The notes under the pieces were generated by a model. It made no database searches and was not told where the DNA came from. It saw only the letters and a program-made list of their open reading frames with translations. Positions 19,851 to 30,343 of a DNA stretch of 64,000 nt are shown piece by piece. Every line of letters begins with the position of its first letter. Within the stretch, counting starts at the first letter, position 1. This stretch comes from an uncultured Mycoplasmatota bacterium (GTDB lineage: Bacteria; Bacillota_I; Bacilli_A; RF39; UBA660), in the NCBI GenBank assembly GCA_947652325.1, contig CANTCQ010000002.1, forward strand, positions 153,226 to 217,225. The letters run 5' to 3'. Both the position numbers and the translations under genes were made by a program.

Positions 19851-20111
19851 ATGGAGTTAAGTTATATGAATAAAGAATTATTGTTATCGAATATAGATAA
19901 AATACATACGACTGTGATGGGCATTGATAGAATCAGAAAGAATCTAAAAATAGATACAAGTGATATAGTCCTATATTGTAAAAATAAGATTTTAGACAAA
20001 AATTGTAATATTTATAAAGAAGGAAAAAATTGGTATTGTGAAATTGATAATATAAAAATAACGATTAATTCTTATAGTTATACCATTATTACAGCACATG
20101 TAATTTGCTAA
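19851..20111 (+). CDS. DUF3781-like protein
   Basis: KIHTTVMGIDRIRKNL...VLYCKNKILDKNCNIYKEGKNWYCEIDNIKITINSYSYTIITAH. Confidence 0.7.
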   Translation: MELSYMNKELLLSNIDKIHTTVMGIDRIRKNLKIDTSDIVLYCKNKILDKNCNIYKEGKNWYCEIDNIKITINSYSYTIITAHVIC

Positions 20112-20146
20112 ATTAAAATTCGAAATTAGATAGATGAGGTAAAATT

Positions 20147-20599
20147 ATGGTACATATAGTATATTGTGATGATAAAGGGGAAGAATTAAATAAGATTTTA
20201 AATGGTAGTAAAACAATGGTTATAAGAGGAGCCGCAAGAAGAAAAATACCACATAGCAGAGTATTTAAAGATGAAATACTTTACTTTATGGAAAAAGGAA
20301 CAAAAAAAATTACAGCAAAAGCAGTTGTAACAGATGTTCAAAATTACGTGAAATTAAGTGATGAAGAAATAACAAAAACAATTGAAGTAAATAGTAATCA
20401 ATTACAGTTAACAGATAAGCAAAAAGAGAGATGGCACAAAAAATGCCTATGTTTAGTTGAATTTAAAGATGTAGAGGAAATAACTCCATTAGACTTCGAA
20501 CATCAAAGAAATATGGATGATTGGTTAATTATAGAAAAAATAGAAGATGTTGTTGTAGGGACAAGTATTCCTTATAACTATGATAAATCAAGATTTTAG
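20147..20599 (+). CDS. PUA/ASCH-like domain protein (partner of DUF5131)
   Basis: VHIVYCDDKGEELNKILNGSKTMVIRGAARRKIPHSRV; directly upstream of the DUF5131 gene. Confidence 0.5.
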   Translation: MVHIVYCDDKGEELNKILNGSKTMVIRGAARRKIPHSRVFKDEILYFMEKGTKKITAKAVVTDVQNYVKLSDEEITKTIEVNSNQLQLTDKQKERWHKKCLCLVEFKDVEEITPLDFEHQRNMDDWLIIEKIEDVVVGTSIPYNYDKSRF

Positions 20600-20611
20600 G
20601 AGTGAAATTAT

Positions 20612-21322
20612 ATGGCAATGTGGAATCCATGGCGAGGATGTAAAAAGTGTAGTGATGGATGTTTACATTGCTATATTCACAAAGGAGATATAAAAAGAAA
20701 TATAAATACAAATGATATTGTAAAAACAAAAGACTTTGAAAAGCCCATAGAAAAGTTAAATAATAGTGAGTTTAAAATGAAATCTGGAATTGTTTATTTA
20801 TGCTTTTCTACTGATTTTTTAATTGAAGAAGCAGATGAGTGGAGAAAAGAGTGTTGAAAAATGATTAAGATGCGACAAGATTGTACTTTTCTATTTCTAA
20901 CAAAAAGAATTGATAGATTTATGAGTTGTATTCCTAATGACTGGAAAAATGGATATGATAATGTAGTTGTATGTTGTACTATTGAGAATCAAAAAAATGC
21001 CGATTATAAATTGTCTATATTTAAAGATTTACCTATAAAACATAAATGCATAACAGTACAGCCATTATTAGAAAAGATTGACATAGAAAAATATCTTGAT
21101 GAAATCGAACTTGTAGTTGTTGGTGGCGAATCGGATATAAATGCAAGACCATTAGATTATGATTGGGTTTTAAATATTAGAGAACAATGCGTAAGAAAGA
21201 ATGTTCATTTTGAGTTCAGACAATGTGGTACTTATTTTATAAAAGATGGGAAACAATATAAATTACAAACAAAAGATTTAATAAGACAAGCAAAATTAGC
21301 AAGTATTAATTATAAATTATGA
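20612..21322 (+). pseudogene. DUF5131 / phage Gp37-Gp68-like radical-SAM-type protein, split by in-frame TGA at 20855-20857
   Basis: Both ORFs share one frame: ...LIEEADEWRKEC[TGA]KMIKMRQDCTFLFLTKRIDRF...; CSDGCLHCY is a CX3CX2C motif. Confidence 0.75.
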
Positions 21323-21395
21323 ATGTTAATAATCATTGCTTGTAGCAACTGACTTTTCTTTATATAATGTTTGTAAAGAAAGGAATGGCTTTAAA

Positions 21396-21905
21396 ATGTT
21401 AAAAGAAAACATTAAATTGGTGAGAAAATTAAAAGGACTTTCTCAAGAAAAGCTTGCTATTAAACTGAATGTAGTAAGGCAAACGATTTCTAAATGGGAG
21501 CAAGGATTGTCAGTTCCCGATTCAGAAATGCTAATTAAGGTATCAGAAGTTCTTGAAACACCAGTAAGCAATTTGCTTGGAGAAAATATTAAAGAAGATA
21601 AAATAGATGATTTAAAAGTAATTTCTGAAAAATTGGAGATAATAAATTTACAATTATTGCAAAAGAAAAATGCAAGAAGAAAAATGATTCACTGGATGTT
21701 AATTTCATTGTGTGCAATTATAATTATGATTTTTATTTCATTATTCTTATTAAATAGCTTTTATTTAGAGTGGGATTATAATAATCCTGAAAATGCTTTC
21801 ATAGGAGTTATTTTTCATTCGTTTGAATGGGGATTTGTTAGGATAGCACCAATTGTACTAATAGCAACAGTTGCAGGGATTATTTTTACTCGAAAGAAAG
21901 TTTGA
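21396..21905 (+). CDS. XRE-family transcriptional regulator with C-terminal TM segments
   Basis: IKLVRKLKGLSQEKLAIKLNVVRQTISKWEQGLSVPDSEML; two hydrophobic segments. Confidence 0.85.
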   Translation: MLKENIKLVRKLKGLSQEKLAIKLNVVRQTISKWEQGLSVPDSEMLIKVSEVLETPVSNLLGENIKEDKIDDLKVISEKLEIINLQLLQKKNARRKMIHWMLISLCAIIIMIFISLFLLNSFYLEWDYNNPENAFIGVIFHSFEWGFVRIAPIVLIATVAGIIFTRKKV

Positions 21906-21980
21906 AATTAATTGTAGTATAAATTATAGTAAAAATAAATAAAAATTTTATATATTTCGAAAATAAAAAGCGAAAAACCA

Positions 21981-22532
21981 TTAAATTTCTCGCATTTTAT
22001 TTGCATTTTTATAAGGATTTTTAGGGTCAATTTTATCAATAAATAAAATTCCGTTTAAATGGTCAATTTCATGTTGGAATGCAACAGATAAGTCTTCTCT
22101 TACTCGTATGGTAAAAGGATTTCCTTCCATATCATAAGCTTCTACAGTAATTCTTGCATTTCTAGGAACAATTCCTTTGGTTTCTCTATTGATGCTTAAG
22201 CATCCTTCGCCTTCCCCAACAAAGATTAATTCTTCACTCATGCTCGTGATTTTCGGGTTAATGATTACATAGTTTTCAAATTTTTGTTCTTCTGTTTCAT
22301 CTACTACTACAAATATTCGTTTTGGAATACCTATTTGAATATAGGAAAGACCCATACCTGCTCTTAAATCATACTTTTCTCTTAATTCATCTATTTGGCT
22401 CATTTTTAAATATTCTAACATATCTTGAATGTTTTTTTTATCTTCCTTTGTTATAGGAAAAGTTACTTCTTTGCTCACCATTCTTAATCGCTTATCTTTT
22501 TCATCTAAAATTGTTAAATCAGGTAATTTCAT
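21981..22532 (-). CDS. def: Peptide deformylase
   Basis: GMGLSYIQIGIPKRIFVV, EGCLSI, QHEIDHLNGILFID. Confidence 0.95.
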   Translation of the reverse strand: MKLPDLTILDEKDKRLRMVSKEVTFPITKEDKKNIQDMLEYLKMSQIDELREKYDLRAGMGLSYIQIGIPKRIFVVVDETEEQKFENYVIINPKITSMSEELIFVGEGEGCLSINRETKGIVPRNARITVEAYDMEGNPFTIRVREDLSVAFQHEIDHLNGILFIDKIDPKNPYKNANKMREI

Positions 22533-22593
22533 AAAAATACTCGCTTTCGAATTTATGGTACCATAAATTCAAAAAAAAAGGAAGATAAACTTC

Positions 22594-22794
22594 CTAGTTG
22601 TTATAGTTGTTATTGCCCCAGTTCCATCCAGCACCAATTATGATGATAAGAAGGATAAATAGGACAATCCAAATTGCTCCGCCAATACCGTAACCAGAAG
22701 TATATCCAGCATAACCAGTATTTGCACAACAAGGAGCGGCATATCCGCCACCATAACCAGCGTTATAGTAACCATTATTTCCGTAATAATACAT
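22594..22794 (-). CDS. Small Gly/Tyr-rich YjcZ-like sporulation-associated membrane protein
   Basis: Gly/Tyr-rich N-terminus then IWIVLFILLIIIIGAGWNWG. Confidence 0.6.
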   Translation of the reverse strand: MYYYGNNGYYNAGYGGGYAAPCCANTGYAGYTSGYGIGGAIWIVLFILLIIIIGAGWNWGNNNYNN

Positions 22795-22931
22795 ATATTA
22801 TACCTCCTTTATGTATCTATTATAGTGTATTAGATTGACAAATTTTTGCTACATAAAATGCCTAAATAAGAAAAAAATTTTTTTATTATATTATTTATGG
22901 TATTATGTTTATAGATAAGGATAGTGATACG

Positions 22932-24089
22932 ATGAAGAAGACTTTTTTTAAAATGGATATACCTTTGTTTCTTTTAATGCTTTTATATTCTATTTTAGGA
23001 TTGGTTATTATTCTTAGTGCTTCTTCAGTTTCTGCCGTTTTAAGGTATCATGTTTCTTCTTATTATTTTTTTCTTCGTCAGTTTTTATTTATTGTCGCTT
23101 CTTTTTTTATTGGTATATTTATCGTTTTAAAACTTCCTACTTCAAAGTATAAACTTTTTGTTCCTGTACTAGTTGTAGGTGCTTTAGCTTCTTTAATCGG
23201 TTTATTTTTTTACGGTATTATTTCTAATAATGCGAAAAGTTGGTATGAATTAGGTTTTTTTAATTTACAACCAGCTGAATTTACAAAATCAATTCTTATT
23301 CTTTATATGGCTATTTTTTATCAAAATAGTTTAAAAAAAAGAAGAAGCCTTTATTACAACTTAATTCCTTTGGCGGTCAGTGGGGTTATTTTTGTTCTAG
23401 TAGCTATGCAGCCTGATTTAGGAGGAGCTTTAATTATTGGAGGAATTGCTTTTTTTATTTTTTTGTCTATTCCTTTGGGAAAAAAAAATCAATTGAAATT
23501 GTTTAAAGTATTTGGTATAGGTTTAGTGATACTTGCAATTTCCATTTTGTATAGTGGAACGGATTTATTAAGTTCTAAACAGTTACAGAGGTTACAGTTT
23601 CAAAACCCATGTTCAAGGTATACGGAAGATACAGGATACCAAGTCTGCAATGGATTTATTGCAATTCATAATGGTGGGCTTTTTGGAAAAGGGCTTGGAA
23701 ATTCTACACAAAAATATTTGTATTTACCAGAAGCACATACAGATTTTGTTTTTCCTATTTTAGTAGAGGAATTAGGAACCATCGTATCCATTTTGGTTCT
23801 TGTTGGTTATTTGTATATTTTATACCGAATTTTAAAAGTAGGAAAAGAAGCGCGCGGAAATATACGAAATATGATTTTATGTTATGGAACTTTTGTTTTT
23901 TTGCTTTTGCATTTACTCGTGAATTTAATGGGAGTTTTAGCTTTAATTCCATTAACAGGAGTTCCGCTTCCATTTTTAAGTTATGGAGGAAGTTTTACGA
24001 TTAATTTTCTTTTAATGCTTTTTGTAGTAGAAAGAGTAGCCATTGAAAACAAACAAATGAAATTAGAAAAAGAGATGGCTAGACTATAA
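22932..24089 (+). CDS. FtsW/RodA/SpoVE family glycosyltransferase
   Basis: KSWYELGFFNLQPAEFTKSILILYMA, AMQPDLGGALII, HTDFVFPILVEELG, PLPFLSYGGS. Confidence 0.92.
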   Translation: MKKTFFKMDIPLFLLMLLYSILGLVIILSASSVSAVLRYHVSSYYFFLRQFLFIVASFFIGIFIVLKLPTSKYKLFVPVLVVGALASLIGLFFYGIISNNAKSWYELGFFNLQPAEFTKSILILYMAIFYQNSLKKRRSLYYNLIPLAVSGVIFVLVAMQPDLGGALIIGGIAFFIFLSIPLGKKNQLKLFKVFGIGLVILAISILYSGTDLLSSKQLQRLQFQNPCSRYTEDTGYQVCNGFIAIHNGGLFGKGLGNSTQKYLYLPEAHTDFVFPILVEELGTIVSILVLVGYLYILYRILKVGKEARGNIRNMILCYGTFVFLLLHLLVNLMGVLALIPLTGVPLPFLSYGGSFTINFLLMLFVVERVAIENKQMKLEKEMARL

Positions 24090-24161
24090 TTTCTTGTTTT
24101 TTCATCTCTTTTTAAAGGAAATCTCTATTTTATATAGAATATATATAGTGGAGGTGAAAAA

Positions 24162-24824
24162 ATGAAATATTTAAAAAAATATTTATATAATCCTATTTTA
24201 TATGCCATTTTAATTGGTCTTCTTTTTTGCACCAATATTGGTTCTCTTTGTTATTTTTTAAGTCAAAAAGAAGAGTGTGAAAAAGTAGAAGTACAAGAAT
24301 GTCCTTTAGTAGTAGAGCAGCCAAAAGAGGATATGGTAGAGGAAATAGTGATTCCAACTTTTAAAGTAGATATAAAAGGATATGTAAAAAAGCCAGGTGT
24401 GTACGAGGTACAAGAAGGAACTATTATAAATGATTTAATTTCTTTAGCGGGTGGACTCAAAAGTGGAGCAACCACAGACAATATTAATTTGAGTAAAAAA
24501 TTAAACAGTGAAGATGTAGTTTTTGTTTTATCAAAAACGGAACTTAAGAAAAAAGAATCGATGAGTACAAATACGCAAAGTACTTTTTCAACTTCTTCTC
24601 AAACGAAAGCAAATACAAGTTTGGAATTGCAAAATAAGAAAGTTTCTTTAAATATGGCAACCAAGGAAGAATTAATGACTTTAGTAGGGATAGGAGAAGC
24701 AAAAGCAGAAAGTATTATAGAATACCGCAATAAAAATGCTTTTACCGATATTAAAGAAATTTTGAATGTATCTGGAATTGGTGAGGCGCTGTACGAAAAG
24801 ATTAAAGATAATATTACAATCTAA
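24162..24824 (+). CDS. comEA: Competence protein ComEA
   Basis: N-terminal TM, SLBB-like domain, C-terminal HhH KVSLNMATKEELMTLVGIGEAKAESIIEYR. Confidence 0.9.
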   Translation: MKYLKKYLYNPILYAILIGLLFCTNIGSLCYFLSQKEECEKVEVQECPLVVEQPKEDMVEEIVIPTFKVDIKGYVKKPGVYEVQEGTIINDLISLAGGLKSGATTDNINLSKKLNSEDVVFVLSKTELKKKESMSTNTQSTFSTSSQTKANTSLELQNKKVSLNMATKEELMTLVGIGEAKAESIIEYRNKNAFTDIKEILNVSGIGEALYEKIKDNITI

Positions 24825-26856
24825 TATCTTTATAGGTATTCTTTTTCTTATTTTATGTTTGTATGTTTTTATTTGTGTTAAAGTACGAAAATATGATTCT
24901 TTTATCCTTGAAAATGTAAGCGAAATACAAGCTAAAGTTCTTTCTTTTTCTATTGATGGCGATAAACTTTCTATGATTTTAAAAAAAGAAGAAAAAATTT
25001 CGGCTTCTTATTATTTTAAAAGTGCAGAAGAAAAAGAGTATTACAAGCAACATTTATCTATTGGTGTTTATATTAAAATGTTTGGTAATAAAAGTGAAGT
25101 TTTTGGTCGAACTATTCCCAATACGTTTCATTATAAAAATTATTTGTATTATAACAGAATATACTTTGTTTTTTCGATTTCTACTTTTGAAATATTGGAT
25201 AAGCCGATAGATATTTTTTCTAAATTTAAAAATTTTTTTGATGCTCGTATAAAAAGTTTGGGAGATAACGCCTATTTGCGTGCCTTTATTTTAGGAGACA
25301 AAACTTTATTAGATAATAATGCATATAAAGAAATTATTTCCAATGGAGTAAGTCATTTATTTGCTTTATCTGGAATGCATTTAGGATTAGTTTATGCATT
25401 GCTATCAAAAATTTTTCATAAGTGTAGATTCAAAAACGGAATTATTTATATGGTTCTATTTTGTTATTTATTTGTAACTGGTTTTTCTGTTTCTTTTTTA
25501 CGTGCTATTTTATTTTTACTTTTTATGGACTTCAATAAAAGATTTTCTTTATCATTGTCTAGTACAAAAGTTTTATTTTTTACAGCAACTTTTCTTCTTT
25601 TTCTAGAGCCTTTTTATATTTACAATGTTGGTTTTTGGTATACTTTTCTAGTTACCTTTTCCCTTTTGTTTAGTCAAAGTTTTTTAGAAAATAAAAAAAA
25701 GTTTCAAAAAGTTATATTGGTAAGCCTTATTACTTTTTTATTCAGCTTTCCCATTACCATTTTTATTAATTATGAAATAAATTTATTTTCGGTTTTGAAT
25801 AATATTGTTTTGGTTCCTTTTATTAGCTTTCTTGTATTTCCACTAGCATTACTTACTTTTTTTATTCCTTTTTTGCTTCCAATTTTTTTGTTTCTCGTTC
25901 GAGTTTTAGAAATTTTAAATTCACTTGCTACTTTATTTTCTTTTTTCTTTATAGTAGGAAAAATTACAATAGTAGAGGTACTTCTTTATTATGGTTTACT
26001 TATTATGGGAATTAAATTTCGTTTAAAAAAATGTTTTCTTTTCTTGGCAATTTTTATTCTTTTTTTATATAACAAAAATCTGTTTGTAAAGAATTATTTC
26101 GTTTATTTTTTAGATGTGGGGCAGGGGGATTCTACTCTTTTAGTGGCTCCTCAAAATAAAGAAGTTATTTTAATTGACTCAGGAGGAAAATTAGTAACAA
26201 AAAAAGAAGAATATCAAATTCGTAATAAAGAATACCATGTAGAAGATACAATTGTGCAATTTTTAAAAAGTATACGAATACGAAAAATTGACTTATTTAT
26301 TCTTACGCATGGAGATATAGACCATGGTGGATATGCACTTAGTATTGGGAAAAAAATAAAAATTAAGAATATTATGCTAAATCAGGGAGAGGTTAATTCA
26401 TTAGAACAATCTCTTTTGAAAAAATTTGCAAAAGTTGATTCTTATAATTTTCGCTATTTTCAATGCCAAACATATTTTACCAAAATATATGATAATGAAA
26501 ATGATAATAGTCTCATCTTGCGTTTTCAAATAAACGATTTTTCTTTTATATTTATGGGGGATGCTTCTGATGTTGTAGAACACAATTTATTAAAAAAATA
26601 TTCTTTAACTGCTGACTTTTTGAAAATTGGACATCATGGTTCTAAAACAAGTTCTTCTCTTTCTTTTTTAGAACAAGTTAGACCTCATTATGCGATTGTC
26701 TCAGCAGGACGAAATAATATGTATCATCATCCTTCTAAAGAAGTAGTCAAAAGATTGGATATGCTTAAAATACCTACATTGAATACTCAGGAATGGGGAA
26801 CAATTCAAATTGAAATCTATAAAAATAGATATCACTTTAAAAGAACTTTATCATAA
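24766..26856 (+). CDS. comEC: DNA internalization-related protein ComEC/Rec2
   Basis: HLFALSGMHLGLVY, multi-TM competence domain, beta-lactamase-like FLDVGQGDSTLL, THGDIDHGGY, IGHHGSKTS. Confidence 0.93.
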   Translation: MYLELVRRCTKRLKIILQSNIFIGILFLILCLYVFICVKVRKYDSFILENVSEIQAKVLSFSIDGDKLSMILKKEEKISASYYFKSAEEKEYYKQHLSIGVYIKMFGNKSEVFGRTIPNTFHYKNYLYYNRIYFVFSISTFEILDKPIDIFSKFKNFFDARIKSLGDNAYLRAFILGDKTLLDNNAYKEIISNGVSHLFALSGMHLGLVYALLSKIFHKCRFKNGIIYMVLFCYLFVTGFSVSFLRAILFLLFMDFNKRFSLSLSSTKVLFFTATFLLFLEPFYIYNVGFWYTFLVTFSLLFSQSFLENKKKFQKVILVSLITFLFSFPITIFINYEINLFSVLNNIVLVPFISFLVFPLALLTFFIPFLLPIFLFLVRVLEILNSLATLFSFFFIVGKITIVEVLLYYGLLIMGIKFRLKKCFLFLAIFILFLYNKNLFVKNYFVYFLDVGQGDSTLLVAPQNKEVILIDSGGKLVTKKEEYQIRNKEYHVEDTIVQFLKSIRIRKIDLFILTHGDIDHGGYALSIGKKIKIKNIMLNQGEVNSLEQSLLKKFAKVDSYNFRYFQCQTYFTKIYDNENDNSLILRFQINDFSFIFMGDASDVVEHNLLKKYSLTADFLKIGHHGSKTSSSLSFLEQVRPHYAIVSAGRNNMYHHPSKEVVKRLDMLKIPTLNTQEWGTIQIEIYKNRYHFKRTLS

Positions 26857-26969
26857 AATATAATACACTGATTGGTGTTTTAAATAGATTGGAAGAAATA
26901 AATGATATTTCTTCTTTTTTGTTTTACAACAAATTTTATTGTATAATAAAAAAGAAGGGAAGTTCTTTT

Positions 26970-27905
26970 ATGTATTTAATTTATGGAGAAAGTTTTCGAA
27001 TAATGCAAGAAGAGATTGCAAAAATTATAAAGGATGAAAAAAATGTAGTTGTTTTTGATTTAGCGGTAAACACAATACAGGATGTATTAACAGAAGCTAT
27101 GTATGTCTCTTTGTTTTTAGAAAAAAAATATATTATTGTAAAAAATGCTTCTTTTTTTACAAATAGTAGTAAAGCAAAAGAAGAGGAAATAGAACTTTTA
27201 TTACATTATATGAAATCTCCAGTTGTCAATTCAATTATTGTGTTTACTACCTATGATAAAATAGATTCTCGAAAGAAAATTACTAAAGCCTTTTCAGAAA
27301 AATATAAAGTTATTTGTGTAAATATGGTACAAGTAAATGATATTGTAAATAAATTACGAGATGTTGTAATTCATCATAACTATAAAGTAGATATTGAAAC
27401 ATTACAGTACATAGTTCAAATTTGTCAAAATAATTATGATTTGGCTTATAATGAATTAGAAAAAATATTTTTGTATTACGAAAGACCACAAACTATTTTA
27501 TTAGAGGATGTGAAAAATATTGTATCTCGAACGATTTCGGATAATAATTTTAAGTTTGTAGAAGCGGTTGTTTCTAAAAATAGAAAACATGCGTTGCGAT
27601 TATTAGAAGATTTGTATACTTTAAAAGTAGACCCTATTCAATTATTTGTATTATTAGCACGCGAGTATAGATTGCTGTTTAGTCTTTCTTCTTTCATGAG
27701 AAGGGGATATTCTAAAAATCAATTAAAGAATGAGTTATGTTTGCAAGATTGGCAAATCGAAAAACTTAGTAGAAATGGTTCTTTGTATTATGAAGATGAT
27801 ATAAAAGAATATTTAAAAAAACTGGCTTTTATTGATTATAAAATAAAAAGTGGGGAAATGGATAGATTTTCAGCGATGAAACTTTTTTTGTTAGAAATAG
27901 AATAA
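26970..27905 (+). CDS. holA: DNA polymerase III delta subunit
   Basis: MYLIYGESFRIMQEEIAKI...; VDPIQLFVLLAREYRLLFSL; follows comEC as in other Bacillota. Confidence 0.88.
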   Translation: MYLIYGESFRIMQEEIAKIIKDEKNVVVFDLAVNTIQDVLTEAMYVSLFLEKKYIIVKNASFFTNSSKAKEEEIELLLHYMKSPVVNSIIVFTTYDKIDSRKKITKAFSEKYKVICVNMVQVNDIVNKLRDVVIHHNYKVDIETLQYIVQICQNNYDLAYNELEKIFLYYERPQTILLEDVKNIVSRTISDNNFKFVEAVVSKNRKHALRLLEDLYTLKVDPIQLFVLLAREYRLLFSLSSFMRRGYSKNQLKNELCLQDWQIEKLSRNGSLYYEDDIKEYLKKLAFIDYKIKSGEMDRFSAMKLFLLEIE

Positions 27906-27913
27906 TAGTATAT

Positions 27914-27948
27914 AAAAAAGCTTTGGCATTATTTCAAAGCTTCTTTTA
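27914..27948. terminator. Bidirectional terminator between holA and rnhC
   Basis: AAAAAAGCTTTG...CAAAGCTTCTTTT. Confidence 0.7.
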
Positions 27949-28870
27949 TTTTAGCAGTATTTTTAAAGTTTAATTTAGCAATTTCATTTAATTTTCCAAT
28001 ACCATATTTTTTTACAATGGTACTACCTATCTCATCAACTATAGCATTGGCTCCCTTTGGAATTTCTAATCCAAGTTCTTTTGTTAATTCATTTATTTTC
28101 ATTAAGAATATATATCTACTAATAATACTTGCAGCAGCAACGCTTGCGCATTTACTTTCGGCTTTTGTTGTAAAGGTTATATTCGTTACTTTTTCAGTGG
28201 CATTTGCTATGTGTTCAAAGTATTTTCTAGGGTAAACAAATTGGTCTACTACAATTTTTTTATAAGGATATTTTTCTTCTTTGTGAGTCAAAGTATAAAG
28301 TACTTTGTTATGTAAAATTGCTTTTATTTTATTCATATTATATCCTTTTTTTTGGTATTCATTGTAATCTTTATTATTTAATGTAAAGGTTACATAGGGT
28401 ATTTCTTTGATTAAGCTAGGAGCTATTTTTAGAATTTTATCATCGGTTAATTTTTTAGAATCTTTTACTCCTAAATCGTTTATAAAATTAATTTTATCTT
28501 TGTCTACATAAGTGGCTGTTACGACAATAGGTCCGAAGTAGTCACCAGTTCCTATTTCATCTGAACCAATTGTTGAGAGACTGTAATAATAATTTAGTTC
28601 TTCTTTGTATTTTTCACGCTCTTTTTTCGGTTCATTGATATCTATTGTTCTATTATTTAATTTTTTTTCCATATCGGTCCAAATATTAGCATCAATATCT
28701 GCACTAATTCCTTGAAACATTGCTTTTCCACTCTCATATAATGTAATGATTGTATCTGCTTCCATAGCTTGAAATATAGCATAGGGTGGTGTTTTTTCTC
28801 TTCGTATATCTTTATAATATTCAATCATCTTTTGTTTTACATTTTCACTCACTTTAAAAACTATTGTCAA
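27929..28870 (-). CDS. rnhC: Ribonuclease HIII
   Basis: IGSDEIGTGDYFGPIVVTATYV, DSKKLTD, KAESKCASVAAASIISRYIF. Confidence 0.93.
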   Translation of the reverse strand: MTIVFKVSENVKQKMIEYYKDIRREKTPPYAIFQAMEADTIITLYESGKAMFQGISADIDANIWTDMEKKLNNRTIDINEPKKEREKYKEELNYYYSLSTIGSDEIGTGDYFGPIVVTATYVDKDKINFINDLGVKDSKKLTDDKILKIAPSLIKEIPYVTFTLNNKDYNEYQKKGYNMNKIKAILHNKVLYTLTHKEEKYPYKKIVVDQFVYPRKYFEHIANATEKVTNITFTTKAESKCASVAAASIISRYIFLMKINELTKELGLEIPKGANAIVDEIGSTIVKKYGIGKLNEIAKLNFKNTAKIKEALK

Positions 28871-29062
28871 AGTATTTCACCTCACAGTTATTTTATCAAA
28901 ATGTTTTCTGAATGTCTATTTGGATACATTATTTTTAGTGAAAGCAAAAAAATAGAAAATGATTGCTATTTTTGCTTAGGAGATTTAAATGGCAAATTTT
29001 CACACTATTCAGTTTGTTTTAAATATGATATAATGAAGCACAATCAAAAAGGAGTGGATTCT

Positions 29063-30343
29063 ATGAATTATTTTAAGCAATTGGTATTTATTTTGTGCCT
29101 TATGTTTATTTCGGTGATTTCTGTGAATGCAGCTACATTTGGAATGTCTGTATCCACTAAAGAAATTTCTCCAAATGGTACATTTACTATTAACGTAGGT
29201 GGAGATTGTATTGGAAAAGTAAATCTTACTGTATCGAATGGAACTTTGTCTTCCAATAGTGTTTGGGTAGAACAAGGATATGTTAGTGTGAAAGTAACAG
29301 CAGGAACAAGTGGAAAAGTTATTGTAACGGCTACTCCAGAAATTGGGTTTTCGGATGCCGATGCTAATTTATATAATCCAGGTGCTAGAAGTGTGTCTGT
29401 AAATATTATAGCCAATTCAAATACTGAAAAACCAAATAGTTCTGGTAAGCCTTCTACATCAAAGCCAACGCCTTCAAAAAAGTCAAATAATAATAATTTA
29501 GCATCTTTGACTGTAAGTTTGGGAGAATTGTTTCCTAAATTTGTTGCCAATGTAACTGATTATAAATTACAATTGCCAGCTGGTACTAAAGAACTTACAA
29601 TTGCGGCTGTTTCTGAGGATAATAAAGCAAGTATTAATGGAAATGGCAAAGTGAATTTACAATCTGGAAATAATTTTTTAAAAGTTGAAGTGATTGCAGA
29701 AAATGGTGTTAAAAAAATATATACTGTAAATGTTCATGTATTGGAAGAGCCAGTGGCTTATTTATCATATACAGGTGAAAAAATTGGTATATTTCATGTG
29801 AATGAAGGAATAACTCTTCCTAATGCTTTTGTTGCTAGTGAATATGTTTTAGATAATAGTACGATTTTACTTTATACAAAAGGAAATATTCAACTTGTAT
29901 ATGGGATAAATGAATTAAAGGAGAAAAATTTCTATCTTTTTAATCCAAATACAAAAGAGTTAGAGAGTAAACTTACACATTTAAATATAAATAATCGAGA
30001 TTTTCTTATTTTAGATAGGGAAGAAAAAAGAGAAAATGTTTTTTTAGATACAATGGTTATTGGAGAACTGGAAGTAGATTGTTATAAATTTAATACCAAT
30101 GGAGATAATTATTGTTTGTTTCAAGTCCTTAGAGAAGATGGTGTAAAAGTAGAATATCTATATGAAAAAACTGAAAATACGATGCAATTGTATCAGGATT
30201 TTTCTACAAATGCATTCATTACTTCTAATAATGATAATAAAATTATATTTCTTTTAGGTAGTTTGCTTTTTTTAGCAGTTGGAACCATTTTCTTTTTATT
30301 GATTTGGAAAAAAGGAGGTACTAAAAATGAAAAACATTGCTAA
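29063..30343 (+). CDS. Secreted/membrane-anchored protein with Ig-like and cadherin-like beta-sandwich domains
   Basis: Signal peptide; SLTVSLGELFPKFVANVTDYKLQLPAGTKELTIAAVSEDNKASINGNGKVNLQSGNNFLKVEV; C-terminal TM plus KKGG. Confidence 0.75.
   Translation: MNYFKQLVFILCLMFISVISVNAATFGMSVSTKEISPNGTFTINVGGDCIGKVNLTVSNGTLSSNSVWVEQGYVSVKVTAGTSGKVIVTATPEIGFSDADANLYNPGARSVSVNIIANSNTEKPNSSGKPSTSKPTPSKKSNNNNLASLTVSLGELFPKFVANVTDYKLQLPAGTKELTIAAVSEDNKASINGNGKVNLQSGNNFLKVEVIAENGVKKIYTVNVHVLEEPVAYLSYTGEKIGIFHVNEGITLPNAFVASEYVLDNSTILLYTKGNIQLVYGINELKEKNFYLFNPNTKELESKLTHLNINNRDFLILDREEKRENVFLDTMVIGELEVDCYKFNTNGDNYCLFQVLREDGVKVEYLYEKTENTMQLYQDFSTNAFITSNNDNKIIFLLGSLLFLAVGTIFFLLIWKKGGTKNEKHC

Noticed and set aside
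20855-20857. Possible genetic-code reassignment TGA=Trp
   Set aside because: Long conserved genes use TGG for Trp with no internal TGA, and several conserved ORFs (dnaG, uvrC, cvpA, gspF) end naturally with TGA
28769-29062. Upstream extension of the cadherin-like protein ORF
   Set aside because: Overlaps rnhC and lacks a signal peptide; ATG 29063 has a good ribosome binding site and starts a signal sequence
29063-29420. Cohesin domain in the protein upstream of the dockerin protease
   Set aside because: The N-terminal domain is short and Ig-like; I could not recognise cohesin motifs, so no cohesin-dockerin pair is claimed
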